Positions 1 to 13,500 of a stretch of 64,000 nt of DNA are shown in pieces. Under the pieces are notes generated by a model. The model was not told where the DNA came from and ran no database searches. It worked only from the letters and a program-made list of their open reading frames with translations. The stretch spans positions 1,734,349 to 1,798,348 of the forward strand of contig CM024176.1 of the NCBI GenBank assembly GCA_013433145.1, in the 5' to 3' direction. The stretch's first letter is position 1, and every line of letters begins with the position of its first letter. Both the position numbers and the translations under genes were made by a program. The stretch comes from Ascaris suum. Lineage: Eukaryota > Nematoda > Chromadorea > Rhabditida > Ascarididae.

Positions 1-3000
1 TTCGCCTTCTTGCCGGAATCAGCTTGCTGCTTGGATGTATTCTTCTTCTCATTTATGCCATACGATGCGATTTTCGTCTCCAGATCAGGCATCTGGAAAA
101 GCTTTTCATATAAATGAGCATTCTTCTATTCGTCTTGCAATTCGAATCAAAGAACTTCAAATTTCATTTAATAATCACTATAGTCGCTTGGATAGGAGAT
201 CAATATAGCAATTGTTGCAGCACCAATGTTCACCTTATTCAGGTAAGATCTGAAAATAAGAGATCTTGCACGAATAAAGTATCACAGATCGAAGTGCAAG
301 TATCAACGGTCAGTCGCCAATACGGAGCTAAACAGTTCGTTCTCCCAACTGAACAGGATGCTGGAGCTGGTTTCTGCATTCCTAGGATAGCGTTTACCTG
401 GACATCTGATGATTACAGATTAGCAGATATGTGACCACACTACAACCACAGACATCAACAAATGGATGAGTTATTCCTTGTGCCTCTGCCCATCCATAAG
501 AAACCCGTCTGTCACTGCCGTATACATAGTGGGCCGCTTTTGGTAAGTTTTAATCTTCCTCTTCTCTTCTAAGCTCAAGTTCTCCAAGCAGCTCAGCCAA
601 CGATCGCCTCACCACGGATAGGCATTCTCAAAAGAACGAAAAGAATAACCTTGATATGGTTAAGGGCCAAATCGAAGAACATCGGTTTATTTGGCATTGG
701 AATAAATTGAGGCGGCATCGGTACAATGCAAACATTCGGCTCCGATTTGAGTAACTCCTCGGGATCTATTTTACGGTATTCGTCGAGTGTTTCAATGAGA
801 GGCTGAAAATAAGCGAAATAAACCACATCAAAGAAAGAAAAAATAACTTAACGTATGCATAAATTCTATTCAATTTTTGACAAACTCTGAAAAAAAAATT
901 GTCAGGTTCTGAAAAAAAAATTCAATTTCCCACTAAACATTACTTCTCTTTACAGCGAAACAAATCATCATGCAAAAACACTGTAGCGATAATACGGTCG
1001 CATCACCTTTCGAAAAAAATCATCTGCAATAACCCCCAATCTTCTTATAATTATTCCATAAAAATGGATCAAAAATGAAAGACAAATGCACCGATCTTAG
1101 CAACTTTTGCATAGAATATTACAAAAACATTAATTTAAGCTGTGTCCTCAATTTACATTTGAAGGTTCTACAAACAAACAACCTGCGTCAACTCCCAATT
1201 AAACCAGCTCTCCAGAAATGCAGGCAAGAAGGTCATATAATAGTTCGGAAAGTTCGGATAAAATCCGAAAATATCACAACAATCTAAAAAAGACAATAAA
1301 CGTTCCGGAAAGGTCATCGACAACCCCAAAAAAGCAACATTACAATCAAAGCGGGATATTCTAAAGAAGTACCCGTGTATCAGCAACGGTAGTATTCTCC
1401 TCCTCAACTCGCTCACCAGCCGCTTCAGCAAGCCGATTCGCCTGCGTTGTATATTTTGCCGACGTAATTTGCTTCATAAGTTCAGTGAGTTCGTCCTATA
1501 ACGAACGCATATTTACAACAATTAAGCTTGTATCTTCGTGTGGTCAAGGATGCGCATAACGCAGGTTTAACGTCTCTCATACCAAATGCCGTACGGGCAT
1601 TGGTGCGGTATAACATCGATTTATTACAAATCACCTACTTCTTCCCGTTGCACATTTCAGAATTTTATCCTAAATCGTTGTGCATCAATTCTTTTAGTTA
1701 ATTCAAAATCGATGCTTTATTAATGATATTTTTATTACATAATTATTAATATTGCTATTTCCAATGTTTCTATTACTATTACTATTATACTAATAGGGCT
1801 GCGTAAATACACCGCACAAAAAGTGCTCATAGATGAAGGCAAATAAAAATACCTCTGACTCTTGGAGATAGGCACTATCTTTGCTATTATTTACGGCTTT
1901 CAGAGCAGATGAACACCTTTGCATTGCACGATCATAAAGTGCCACTGCGTCCTGCCATTTCGATAGATTTGCATATGCTTCTGCCATATAATAACATCTA
2001 AACAAAATAACTCAATTACCATACAATAAACCCCCACATTGTGTGGAAAATTAGAAAAAAAATGTGAAACAATACTGCATCTAAGTATGGAATTTTAAAA
2101 AAAAAGGGCGATGCAGTACAAATACCAACTTACGCATCAAAGATATGGTTCCTCTTTAAGCTTGCTTGTGATCTCCTTTTATTTCTAAATCTCACTAGCT
2201 ATTCCATAGCATCCCATTCTTCAGCACTATAAATAAACCAAGGACGTTTTTTTAGCAGGTGGTAATGTAGTTTTGATCGCCTTTCCGCGAACATTCCTCC
2301 CATTCCCCCCCCCCCCCCCCCCCACGCCTCTATAATGTTGTAATAATCAAATTGAAAGGAAAAATGTTCTCCAGAAAACGACAAGCTTCCAAACTTCCTT
2401 CAGCAAAAATTCACCTTCCATCTCATCCCCAACTTCAAAATAAAATATAGAAATTAAAAAATAATACCAAAGTATCTGTGGCTTAATCAATACTAAAAGG
2501 AACGAATCAACTAATACTATATGCATAAAATGATTCACGAAGTCTGCGGCCAATCTTCAAACCATCACAAAGAAGCAAAACCAACCTGAATGCACGGTAA
2601 TATTCGATTTTAGCAAGGAAAGCGCTCTTGATCTGTTCATTAGACGATGCACCAGGCAACTGTAGAATTTCGTTGCAATCTTCGATTACAGAATCGTATA
2701 GACGCAACAAATCCTGCGGCTTTACTTTCTTTTCCGTCTGTGCTCTGAAGGTAATCATACGAAACCACAACTTTCGCCATAAATTGCTGCTGCATCTCTC
2801 TCAAACACCTTAAAACCTATAATAAGCATCATCCCCTTTACTCCTATGAGGAGCCCACTACTAAATAAAATCCTATCCGAACATTTTTTCGTTTTGCCTA
2901 GGCGCCGACCAAAATTTATAAAGGGAAATAAGATAAACAGTGGGAAAAAAAGATATTCTTCTTACACCTTAGCGGAGTCATAATAATTATGCGGCCTGAC

Positions 3001-6000
3001 ACAACGGCAATCTAGATCTCACAAAAAATCAAGCTAAGTTAGCCAGCATTCACTAAAATCGCTCAAAAACGATAATTTAATTCCATCTCGAAGGTGGAAT
3101 TCACAACTATAGCTCAGTTTGCAAGGCATTATGTTGGAATAGCTATCACCTACAACAATATGATATCAAATATAATCTGACGTTATTACCTTGTATGTGA
3201 AACTATGAGGAGATAACGTTCAATAGTTTTACTGAGGCGAATAAAATCGAGGTATGCGGCGATAAGCTGCGCCGACGATGCAATCGAATCACTACGCGTA
3301 GCACCACCACCACTCGCCTTCTTCATTTCTTCGTTCCACGATTGCATCGCATCTCGTATACTACTTAATAGTTGCTCATAGAGCGCTATCTGCAATAGTT
3401 CAACTGATAAAGAAACTTTCGAGAAGAGAGAATACAAATGATGAGGTAAAATGCATTTTCGAATAAAACCCTCAGTCTCATGCTGGAAAATGTTAGTGAT
3501 GAGCTTAATAACAAGGCGGAAACTTGCTGTAATGCTGATACGTACCATTACTGTTTTTTTACCTCATTACTTCACAGAGGAAAGACATGGGAATCAATTA
3601 CTTTTTAAGAAAGCATCTAATACGATCTCAATTTAAACAGCTGTTCCGAATCAACAGTCCAGTTTCTCTTCTTGTTTTGTGACATGAACAACTGCTGCAC
3701 TCCTCAATGCTGTTCCACACAAATAGGACAAACAATGAATGACGACCTCATACCTCCTCTTAAAAGACTGCTTTATATCGGCTTATTAAGCTACTTCATA
3801 AAGCAACAAACGAAACTCCATCGGAATTTCAATACGAGTATCTTTCTACTGCACAATTTTCCAATCAACTAAAAACCTTATCATCGTGTGAGGCGGTCTG
3901 CTTTAGTTGTGCATCAAACTGCTCGACAGCCTGGACGAGTTGTTTGATAGAATCGTTCTTTACTGCAATGCTCTCACCAGCCCAACGTATATGGCATTCC
4001 GCATCCAACGTTGCTTTTGTACGCATCTCCGATATTAACTTCTAAACATATCCACTCACTTATATATGTATACAAGTACTTATGTGGTATATAGATGCAC
4101 ATATAAATCGCTCTATGAGCACATATAATGCTACCAGGGCAAGAATGACTTGTGCAAAAAACATGCTCAGGATCAATAATCCCGAAGAAGTTATCTATTG
4201 CATAACCGACAACAGGACAACTCATAAAAACCACAATTCATCATACCATCTCTTTTCTCGTTAAGCAAAACAAAAACATTTCCCACTAAATTCCAACGTT
4301 TTTTCATTAACAAATAAATTGTGCTAATTTTCACCTCAGCTCCAGTACGGCACCATATTCATGTTGCTGAAAACGTTCGGCTCTTCCTCATCCTTTTTTC
4401 CTCTCTGATAAGCTCTCAATAAGATAATGATAAAAACTTGATGAGATCGATATCAACTAAACGCTAGTGAAGCGTTTAATGCTTAAATATCTGGACGTAA
4501 TAAGCTTACATCAAAATCATCTTGCAATGATCCTTCGCCATCACCCAACTGTAGCCTCATATTGATCATTTCAGAAACGGCCGCATCCGTATCGGCATCA
4601 TCACCACAATTAAATTCACAATAGCGCATCTGCGGTTGAATCTCTCGGCATCTAGAATTTGGAAAACAAACAATACTAATTAATTTTATAATTTGCTTTA
4701 TTTTGCAACAATATCAGTCAAGCAAACGAAAACCGAAGAGATCGCATATGAGAAAATGTTCTAGCAAACAACAATTTCCTCGTAACAACAATGAAATAGA
4801 AAATATTTTGAAAAGACAACAGCTTTTTAATAATATTGAGAACTCATCTTACAAACCGACAGCATGAAATTCTTTCCCCTCTTCCTTCTCTCGTCGCAAA
4901 AAGAAAATGTCACAAATGAGGTTAATATTTTTATTAGATGGCTAATATTTCGTTTCAGTGGTTCATACACTACTATAAAGAATTTCAATTTATAGTTCAT
5001 TTGTAAAGAGAAATTCTACACTCCTAGTTCGTCCTATATCTAGGCACGAGAAATATCGTTGCAAATTACAAACAATAAACATTTGCTTCGCTTTTATGTA
5101 ACTGCTGAAAAGAAATAGAACGAAAACTTGCAAAAGGAAAAAAAAACAGTCCTGCTCACCTTGCTTTATAGAGATCGATTAATTCTGGAAATTTCACCAC
5201 ATCTGCTAACTTTTCATAAATCGTCCTGAAAAAAAAAATCTCCCTCGCACAATTGCCTCCTAAATAATATGACTGAAAAAAATGATAGTGTCACTATCTC
5301 AGAAGCTTCAATCAACAATTGGTATGAATCTGTTCATTATTTCAAATTTTGCAGAACGATGCAATATAGGATGCGGATTTTGAATTAACTAAAGTGAAGA
5401 CGATCGGCGCTTTGCAATGCAAAAATCATGAAAGTGCTCCCAACAAAATAGCCTCTGCAACTAAACGTTCCAAGACACTTGAATACCTGGACATCCCTAT
5501 ACTTGGCCAACAAGTTGGCCAACTACACGAATGGGACTACATTCATATGCACGATTCCAACTTCATATTTGGCCAACATCAACATCACACAACAATGAAT
5601 TCAGATATATAAGCGCATTATCAGTAGCACTTTATCAAGTCCAACGTGACTGTCGCGAAAGCGAAGAAAGCATCGACGATGAATCGGTCGACTTCCGACG
5701 TCAAGCAGGTGCCGCTAGATCAAGATATTCATCTCAACCGATGAATCGCCCCGTTTCCGGTGACGAAAAGTGCAGCGAAAAGATATTTGTTTCCGATCGT
5801 GATTGTAAATAAATGAACATACCTATGACGTTTCGAGGGCTATATAAGCGGCCCTCAAAACGGCTATGGCTAGCTATCTCTCTCTGTGTCTTCACCGTCA
5901 TTATCGTCATCACCATCCCAACGCTATAGTGCGTTCATCTTCGTCGTACCACTATTTCTCTTTACAGTGACAGACGATTGCAAAACTCTTCCACCGCATT

Positions 6001-9000
6001 CTTCTAATAAACGAAATACCTTGCAGTTTTCAAGAAATCGAGAGCCTTCTTCCATTGTTTCATTTCGAAATAAAAGCAACCCGTCATCCATGCGTTGTAT
6101 GCCTGTGCTTCCAGTTTTGTGGCCGCATCTGCCTTTAAAAATAGTATAAACAACTAACAGGAAACAAAGATCAATAATCTTGCGGGATATGAATGTGCAT
6201 CTGCAACATTTTCGTGGAAAAATATCGGCAGTATAGACATACTTTTTTTATTCTTCTCTAAAAATATGATTTTATATTCAAAACTTTTCCCTGACCCCTT
6301 AAGGCTTTGAAAAATATTCCAAGTGTGCAAATTAAGAGAAAGCCTTAAATTTCCTCAATTATCATCGGAAAGGACTCAGAGGTAATGCACATAAAAGCGT
6401 AGTGATACGAACTGAAATTGTAGTTTTGACGCAAGAAAGCTCTAAAATTCAGCCTAATCTGAACAACACTATTGTATATAAAATAAATTTGCTTAGCTGA
6501 AATGCACAGGATGAGCGCAAAACAGACTTAAACATCAGAAAGAAAGAAATAATCTTAGTCCCGATCAGTCCTTGGTCGATCATAGTGACAGCTTCTGAGT
6601 GTTGTATCAGTCTAATCAGATCCGATGGTGAAAACTTTATCACTTAAGGATAAACTACCACCACAACAAAAAATGATGTGTGGGTGGTCCACAAATAGAG
6701 GTCAATTTCATCTTCACTATTCAAGTCTCTCTATTTCTTTCCCACCGGAATTCTAAATATTTCATGAAAATTCATGTGGGAAGCAGATTGAAAATTTCTC
6801 TCCCACAATCTTGAATATATTAGTGCATAAATATCAAATAACCAACTTCCTAATACAATTAAATAAACCTTGATGAAAATCGGTGGGCAATATGATTACA
6901 TAAAAAGCAAATCAGCTTTCCCAGTTCAATTAAGTAAATAAACCCCCAACAATTCGCCTCCGAAAAGAAAAAAAATAAAAGATATAAAAAAGTGTAAAAA
7001 TAGCTCGATTAGAGAACATAAAATCGGCGCATTCAAAATCATAGAATTGAATCCAGCAAGAAAACAACAGAGATATTACCAAAAATTGAAACAAACCCTA
7101 TCGCACATTCTGACGATTGACTCCAAATTGTTGGTATGTTTAACGGCCTTACGTAATTTGCTGGCCATATGAAAGCGCTTACGGGAATGTATATCTTCTC
7201 CAGCCTCTTGCTTCAATTGCATTGCATATGACCAATTGCGTTCAGCATCAAATACAGCCACTTGCAAATATCTTAATAAGTGAATAATTCTCGAAGAAAA
7301 TGAAGACATCTTATGGGATTTATCAAGAACTAGGAGCGGATTATGCACGATCGCAATCGACCGTGACTTTGCTTGCGAGCAGAATTATTCAGATTCCTTA
7401 GCAAGGCTCTCAGAGCTAAAGGATGGGTGGATGTCTTGTTAAGTTATTCAAGGTGGAGCATAAAACTGGGAAGAAGGGACACAAAATGACACTGAATCGG
7501 CCTGCAGAATGGAGGTATTCCAGAATTTCTAATTCGCATAAGTATCCGTAGTGACGCTATTAATCCATTCAAAAAATCAACATTGCCATACTCTTTATGG
7601 AATGCGAGAAAGCATGAATTGCTCTATTGCCCTTTTAGTTCACCTCTTCCTAAAGAAACATCCACTGCCATCGGACGATGTCGCCGATACAATGGTCGAA
7701 TAACCGAATCGATCACCAATCAAACCGCATAGGGCGACCAACAAATATGAAAAGCCACCTCGATAGCAACTGTGCGGGCAACAAAAAGATCATTACAGCT
7801 GTTAAGATATCAAAACTTAAGCAACTTTCCAGATCAAGTACGCTCCAACGACCATAGAACTTGCCGCAAATCCGAGTATTAAATAATGATCAAACTAGCA
7901 CTTTTCTCTAAATAAAAATCCCCAGTATGCGGAAAATACAGAAATTCTGAACAGAGAGCTTTGCAAAAAGATCATTGATAAGCTTTTGGCGCAAAAAATC
8001 ACTGAACTTATTTCCAATGGATTTTACGGCAAAAAGCTTGAGGATTCTTTGATAAAGCTTAGAGGGCTCTATTGCAAAAATATCAATGCTCATAAGGCAA
8101 ACAGATTACAAAATTTGGGCCTTCTATTAGTGATAATTCGACAATGAGGTATGCTTTAATTAAAAGAATTGAACAAACCTTTCTTCTGTGACCACATCGA
8201 AGACAATTTTTCTTTGATTAAATTTTGCCGGATGCTTTGGTACACTCTTGTGAATATGTGTGAAGCCCAATGATTTACGAATTCTACGCACACGTCTTGC
8301 ACAATACCCTCTGAAATTTACGACAACTGAAAACTCAAATTTCACTGACAGGTAAAGAAAAAAACATCTCCAAACGCAACATCTTTTCAACTACAGTGGT
8401 TGAACTCGACTAAATTTCAAGAACTTCCATCAGACTCGAATAAACGACCACCTAGCTTTTAATCGATAACATGCCGTTGTCTGATCGATCGATCCTTGCA
8501 TCAATGACGAATGATTGTTTGAACAATTGGTCACATTGCTACTAGGGCAGACGATGGTATATCTTGTTAAATAATCTGAACGAATCGTTGGTTCTTGAGT
8601 TTTGAAGGAAGTTTCTAAGATAACGAGAAATAAATCTCGAAGAAAATGCATCGCATAGTTGAAACAAATATAATTCTGATATCTAATGAGTTTATACTCA
8701 TTTAAGGATATGCCGACATATTCTGCCGTTTAGGTGCTCTGCAAAAAAAGTCTCAATGAATGTTTAGAAAATTTCGACAATTTCGACAATCTTCGCATGC
8801 GAATGCTTTGGAGAATCTTCATGTATTCCAACGTCTTTCATAGACGAATTCAATCGCAATTCAAAGAACTCGATTAAATTATATTATATAAGTATACCAC
8901 AATATATACCAACATGTGTGGTATAAACTGTGGTACACTTATATAATATTAGTAATTGCGGTGCAAATTCATGAACGACCAGTTTATATTTAGAGAATTA

Positions 9001-9540
9001 TATAAGGGCCCTAGACAGTATCGGCGTAACGGACGAATGAAAGAGTTAGTAAACCGTAAAATTCTTCGGTAATGCCGTAATACGAAATATGCTGGTCACT
9101 GAAGGTACAATTATTGTAATAAAGATGTTCAGCAGAATGAGTGCAATCGCTTATCAACCTATCAGTGATGATATCATCATTCAATAGGATATCAGCTTTT
9201 AATTCCGGAACTACTATCAAAGACCTATTAGTAATGATGCTTCTTTTAAGACTGGGATGTTTAAATCTCCTATTCTCCTAGTAATTAAAAAAAAAATTAT
9301 TGTAATTAATCAAAGGATATCAGCCAAACACATTGATAATTTACTTTCCTCATTAATCAGTTTTTATAGAAGAAAAAAAAAACTAGAATAAAGAGAATAA
9401 AATGCTGCAACAAACCGATATCGTTGATAGTCACCATGACGTAAACCATGTTTCTGTTGTGCATCCTTAATTAGTTGCAATATCGAAAGTGTTGCAAATG
9501 AAGCCAAAACTACATCCTCTTTTGGTTCAGCAGCCGCCAT
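1..9540 (-). CDS. srp68: Signal recognition particle subunit SRP68 (3' end beyond window)
   Basis: SRP68 with SRP72 binds the 7SL RNA S domain of the signal recognition particle, which targets secretory proteins to the ER. Thirteen exons join with matching phases: 9416-9540, 8179-8310, 7097-7271, 6020-6132, 5160-5225, 4510-4651, 3877-4041, 3190-3389, 2586-2744, 1853-1997, 1373-1495, 650-802 and 1-92. They give about 596 codons, against about 627 in human. Family landmarks in order are KHGLRHGDYQRYRGYCARR with an arginine-rich RNA-binding stretch (residues about 32-57), RNWSYAMQLKQEA, KLEAQAYNAW, IYEKLADVV, KPQDLLRLYD (about 381-390), and the C-terminal MFFDLALNHIK (about 556-566), near the SRP72-binding end. 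The start MAAAEPKE lies 12 bases after a TTTCAG acceptor. The lysine-rich tail (positions 1-92) runs off the edge, so the stop is not seen. Identification rests on residue patterns recalled for the family and is very secure. Confidence 0.96.
2305..2323. repeat. C19 homopolymer in SRP68 intron
   Basis: Nineteen consecutive cytosines in the intron between the exons at 1853-1997 and 2586-2744. Such a run is striking in an A+T-rich genome. The minus strand, which is the transcribed sense of SRP68, carries the G run. Confidence 0.95.
5640..5812 (+). other. GC-richer open patch inside SRP68 intron
   Basis: This patch lies in the intron between SRP68 exons 5160-5225 and 6020-6132 and is clearly less A+T-rich than the DNA around it. 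On the plus strand one frame is open for about 60 codons to a TAA at 5809-5812, with an acidic and serine-rich composition, and a second frame is open for about 35 codons. No domain is recognised. It could be a nested antisense gene, a decayed gene, or an intronic regulatory segment. It is not needed for SRP68, whose flanking exons join without a gap. Confidence 0.2.
7640..7890 (-). other. GC-richer patch with broken open frames in SRP68 intron
   Basis: This patch lies in the intron between exons 7097-7271 and 8179-8310. On the minus strand one frame gives a stretch with HICWSPYAV, an in-frame TGA, then LVIDSVIRPLYRRH and about 20 more residues. A neighbouring frame gives a hydrophobic segment with SSMVVGAYLIWKVA. 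Hydrophobic segments broken by stops suggest a decayed membrane-protein fragment. The resemblance of CWSPYA to the helix-6 CWxPY motif of seven-helix receptors is too short to support a family call. Confidence 0.2.
8881..8950. repeat. Near-perfect 31-bp inverted repeat (fold-back)
   Basis: The left arm at 8881-8911 and right arm at 8920-8950 are reverse complements at about 27 of 31 positions, with a loop of about 8 bases. Both arms contain a TACCACA-type core and end in AT-rich ATATTATATAAG-like sequence. It lies in the first SRP68 intron. It could be a small MITE, a cruciform-prone palindrome, or a hairpin in the pre-mRNA. No target-site duplication was confirmed. Confidence 0.75.
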
Positions 9541-9552
9541 TTTAATACACAC

Positions 9553-9560
9553 CTGAAATT
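9553..9560 (-). promoter_or_regulatory. Putative trans-splice acceptor of SRP68
   Basis: Read on the minus strand, AATTTCAG lies 12 bases before the SRP68 ATG and no upstream coding exon is visible. This is the arrangement expected for spliced-leader addition in nematodes. The same layout recurs at the other genes here. Inference only; no leader is visible in genomic DNA. Confidence 0.5.
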
Positions 9561-10084
9561 CAAACAACTTTCATCGCTGCTCGTTTATCACCACTTCAAA
9601 GGCGACGCTAAGGAAAAGGCAGACAGACACAGACATATATGCATGAACCGATGCTGAAACAAAGCATTTTTACAAAAGCCCACAAAAAAACCACGATCAA
9701 GGAAGAGGAATCACACTGGTGGTATATTCAAAAACATGGGAAATTACTACAAATAATTGAAATTAAATCGATACAACTGTGGTAAATTCCAGATCACATG
9801 CATTTGGCACAAAATGACACCCACAATTAGTCATTAAAGCCTCATCTTCCACCTATAACTAACTAAACTCAGGATACGATGCCCACTTGCAAATCCTTTG
9901 ATCAATAATGATTCGTATCAATCACGTTCGGCTGCATTTTCTGAAACGACTTCAATTTTTGTATGCAAAAAAAAAAATCTTTCTTGAAAAATCACCACGT
10001 AACGAAATGAAAAAATTTCATATATTCAAGTCAGATACATTAATCAGAAAATCGTTGCAGGACTCTTCGGAGAATAACAGCGCA

Positions 10085-10450
10085 AAACTGTTGTCCTGAG
10101 CGACTCCATCGAAGTTTACTATGAGATCCCGCTGGAAAGCCTCGTTGTTAGGAAGATTGAACTAAGTTTATTGATAATTGTAAAGTATTGCCAAACTAAA
10201 TTCATAGAATTCATTGGAGTAACTCACTTCCGGCTCATTGAAGCATCACCTGGCATTGTGAAATTGGCCACCAACATTGCAGATTCTGGATCCTCTTTGC
10301 AAAATCTTAGTTTCAGTCATTATTCTGCAGTGTAATTGAGTGAGGACGATATCGCATCTCTGAGGTCTTCTTGGATCCATAAATGGCGGGCGGGAGATAC
10401 CACAAGAACTGAGGAACCGCTAGGAAGATTGTGGATTAGTGGATCAATAG
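10085..10450 (-). pseudogene. Possible decayed coding segment, function unknown
   Basis: Base composition rises sharply here relative to flanks. On the minus strand, a segment ending in SPARHLWIQEDLRDAISSS plus a few residues and a stop (about 10337-10450) is followed in another frame by FCKEDPESAMLVANFTMPGD (about 10225-10310). Then comes a segment with NEAFQRDLIVNFDGVAQDNS (about 10030-10150). The three pieces do not join in one frame, and only a weak 60-70 base intron between the last two can be proposed. The plus strand is also open for about 85 codons without an ATG. I do not recognise the family. It is either an eroded gene or a partly mis-assembled one. Confidence 0.25.
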
Positions 10451-10510
10451 GCCAAAGGAAGTCATATGTGAAAATTTTCGATAACATAGACAATTTTTTG
10501 AAATGTAGCT

Positions 10511-10594
10511 TAAATAAATAAATAAACAAGCAAACAAATAAATAAATAAACAAACAAATAAATAAACAAACAAATAAATGAATAAATAAATAAA
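10511..10594. repeat. AAAT/AAAC-type tetranucleotide repeat
   Basis: An imperfect array of AAATA and AAACA units. It shares the AAACAAGCAAA variant with a second array at 19557-19668 inside the bestrophin gene. The minus-strand reading gives a phenylalanine, isoleucine and leucine-rich frame that is not a protein. Confidence 0.9.
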
Positions 10595-13500
10595 AATATC
10601 CAAAGAGCTGAATAAGCAAAAGGTTATATAGTGCAGAATGATGAATTTGAAATCTTATTTTAAAAAATTGTTCACGATGAGCCACATTTCGGAAGTAACC
10701 ATTTGGAAGTTGATAATAAATTTGTCTTTCTTTTGTTGTTCATTTCATACGATAGCATTGATTGTTCCATCTATATTTTGTGTACATTTGCATATAAACG
10801 AATCAAACCGAAATCGTTATTGTTATGCATAAATACAAATTTACTATCAGACCCTATCACTAACAACTACTTGCAAATTAGAAGAATTGATAACATTTGA
10901 ATTCACATTAATTTCCTCCATGAAATATTTGAATATTAAAGCATATTAAACGCATTAAAAAATTATTCAATTAAGTTGAAACTTACTTAAAACTTCCAGA
11001 AAAAAAAACTTTAGCTAAGTCAAAATCCTATCAAAAAAATTTTTTTTCTTTTATATCATCTAGATATTTAGTCGTTTTTTTTTGATTAACTTTATAAGTT
11101 TTCTTTATGCTTTTCTTCTTCATTTTCAAATAAATGCTCACCTCTTCACCTGATATTCACCTGTCGAAATGAATGAAGTATATTCACCTGACTCACCTGA
11201 TGATCGATCCATTCGCCAAGGTTGGCGTGTGAATCTATTGAGTTTTATTCGTTTCCATTCCATTTTTTAGCAATTAAGGTTTTAAAAATTTAACTATGAA
11301 ATATATTTTTAATAAAGGATATAAATTTGAAAAATTTATTTGCACCGAAAATTTTCACTTATTAATAAAATAAAAAAATAAAATGGAAGAAAATTGCACA
11401 TTTGCGTTCTATTGGTAAATCAACTATTATTCGCTCATCGAAAACAGGTTCTTAATGAAATTCCCACATTGTTGGTTATGATGCTTTTCGTTTGTTCTTC
11501 GTCTCTCTATTTATTTCGCTTCTCAAAATACATTTTCGAACGTTTCTTCATTATATTAATAATATCGTTGATTTTTTTTTAAAAATAAAGAAAATAAAAT
11601 AATCACTCATTTGAAAAAAAAAAAGATAATATCCGTTATTTCTAGAAAAAAAAAACAACTAAATTTTCAATGATATTTATGCAATAATTATTCATCATTG
11701 CATATTGCTTATTGAATACTCATTAAATATTAAAATACCAAAGAATATTCAAATTTCTATCAATCTATGAGACGTTTATTTTTATCGAATTTATACGGTT
11801 ATATATTTTAGTTTTTATTACTCAACTCTACTTTATGTTACGTTGAAGTTTCATCGTGTGGAAATTTTTTTTTTTTAATTTTTTGGCAAAGAAATTTCAA
11901 AAATTTTTTTCCACACTCATGAAATTCGACGATTATTTTCAAACTTTATGGATTAATTTACATAAATTTTTAGAAATTCAGACTATTTTATTCGATATAT
12001 CAAATTAGAGAATACCATAATAAAATATTCAATAAAATTTTTTATATATTAGTAATGGCGAATCAATAATTTCCGCTCTCTTCATAAAATATACTTTTAT
12101 TTAATTTTTTTTTTCAATGCTGTATTGTTCGATAATTTTATGGAATTTAAAATTTTTGAAATAATCATTGAATTCTGGAAAAATATCATTTCAAATTCTT
12201 TGAAATAAATTCTCTCAAAATTTTCTTAGAATCTATTGAATCGACTAAAATATTCGCCAACTTTCAATGAATTCTAAACTAAACTAGTTTTATTTTTCAC
12301 AGTAATTTCAATTATGCTCCGAAATATTGTTGTATTTTCTTTCGATAGGTATGTCAAAAACTTTTAGTAGATTGGTGAATGATTTGATCGATTGTTCATT
12401 CCGATAGTTGATTAATGTTCATTCACAAGTTGTAAGAGTACCTTTGCTCTCCATCATCGAAATATGGTTTAGCCACAGAAATCTCTCTGATTCTCGATTA
12501 GAAATGTTCCATTTTCGATTTTGATTTCTAAAATCGGCAATAATATTGATATCATTAAGATTTTGCATATTAAATGAGCATAAGTATCTAGGTAAATTAA
12601 AATAATTACAATATGCAAATTTCAGGAAATATGAATACTGTGCCTTATTGGTTTTTTCTACTATTAGTGAAAGTGAATGTCTTTTTTTTATTAAATTGTA
12701 GAATTAAATATCTTCAAAAAAATTTTTTAATGACTTTCCTCAATTTCTGCTCGTCTCCTTTTGGCAAATGATAATAAATTTGAATAGGAAAATATGAGTA
12801 AATATACTAAAGTATTGTCGACATTTTAATTTTTTTTTTTATTTAACGCGATTCAATATGCTTCATTTGGAGTGATTTTCATCTGATTAGATTCGAAAAT
12901 ATCAGCAAAAATTCATTTTATATAAAAGAGAAATGTTTATTAAGTATGAAACATGTTAGCATTAGAGTATGTATAAAATCTACAATAGCATTTAAACAAA
13001 TTTCTAATATATTCATATCCTCATCGGCCGCTCGTATAGAGTTTTTATTTCTTGAGGAATTTTCAATTTTGATTTTCCAGTTGATTTCTTTTTTTTTTTT
13101 TGTTTGAAGAAATTTTAACCGACAGATATTCTAATAACCATATAATACCGACTTCTAAATAGTATTCATTATGTCTATTACCGTAATATTGCTAAAAAAA
13201 TTTGTGCATATCTCTAATGGATTGAAAAATTCGACTAAATATGTTTTGCGATTTTGCTGTTGATATAATGCATTGTCAACAATCTTCACGCATGGCAATT
13301 TATTCGTTGATTTGCCAACGCAATTTAATTGAAGAAAATCTCGTCGTTATATAATTTATTCTATTCGTAACTAAAAGGCTAGCAATTCCAGTTCATCCAA
13401 CAATCTCTTATTAGATGGTTGTTAGCCGTTTAAATTTCGTTGGTTTTGTCATCTCAGGATGATATGCGGGAATAAAATTTAACCATCTATGACAATATTT

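Noticed and set aside
114..434. 106-codon plus-strand open frame next to the SRP68 tail
   Set aside because: It lies in the intron between the last two SRP68 exons, on the opposite strand, with no recognisable domain and no splice sites.
10320..10685. 121-codon minus-strand frame taken as one protein
   Set aside because: Its middle is the translation of an AAAT repeat; only the last 40 codons look protein-like and are described as a possible decayed segment.
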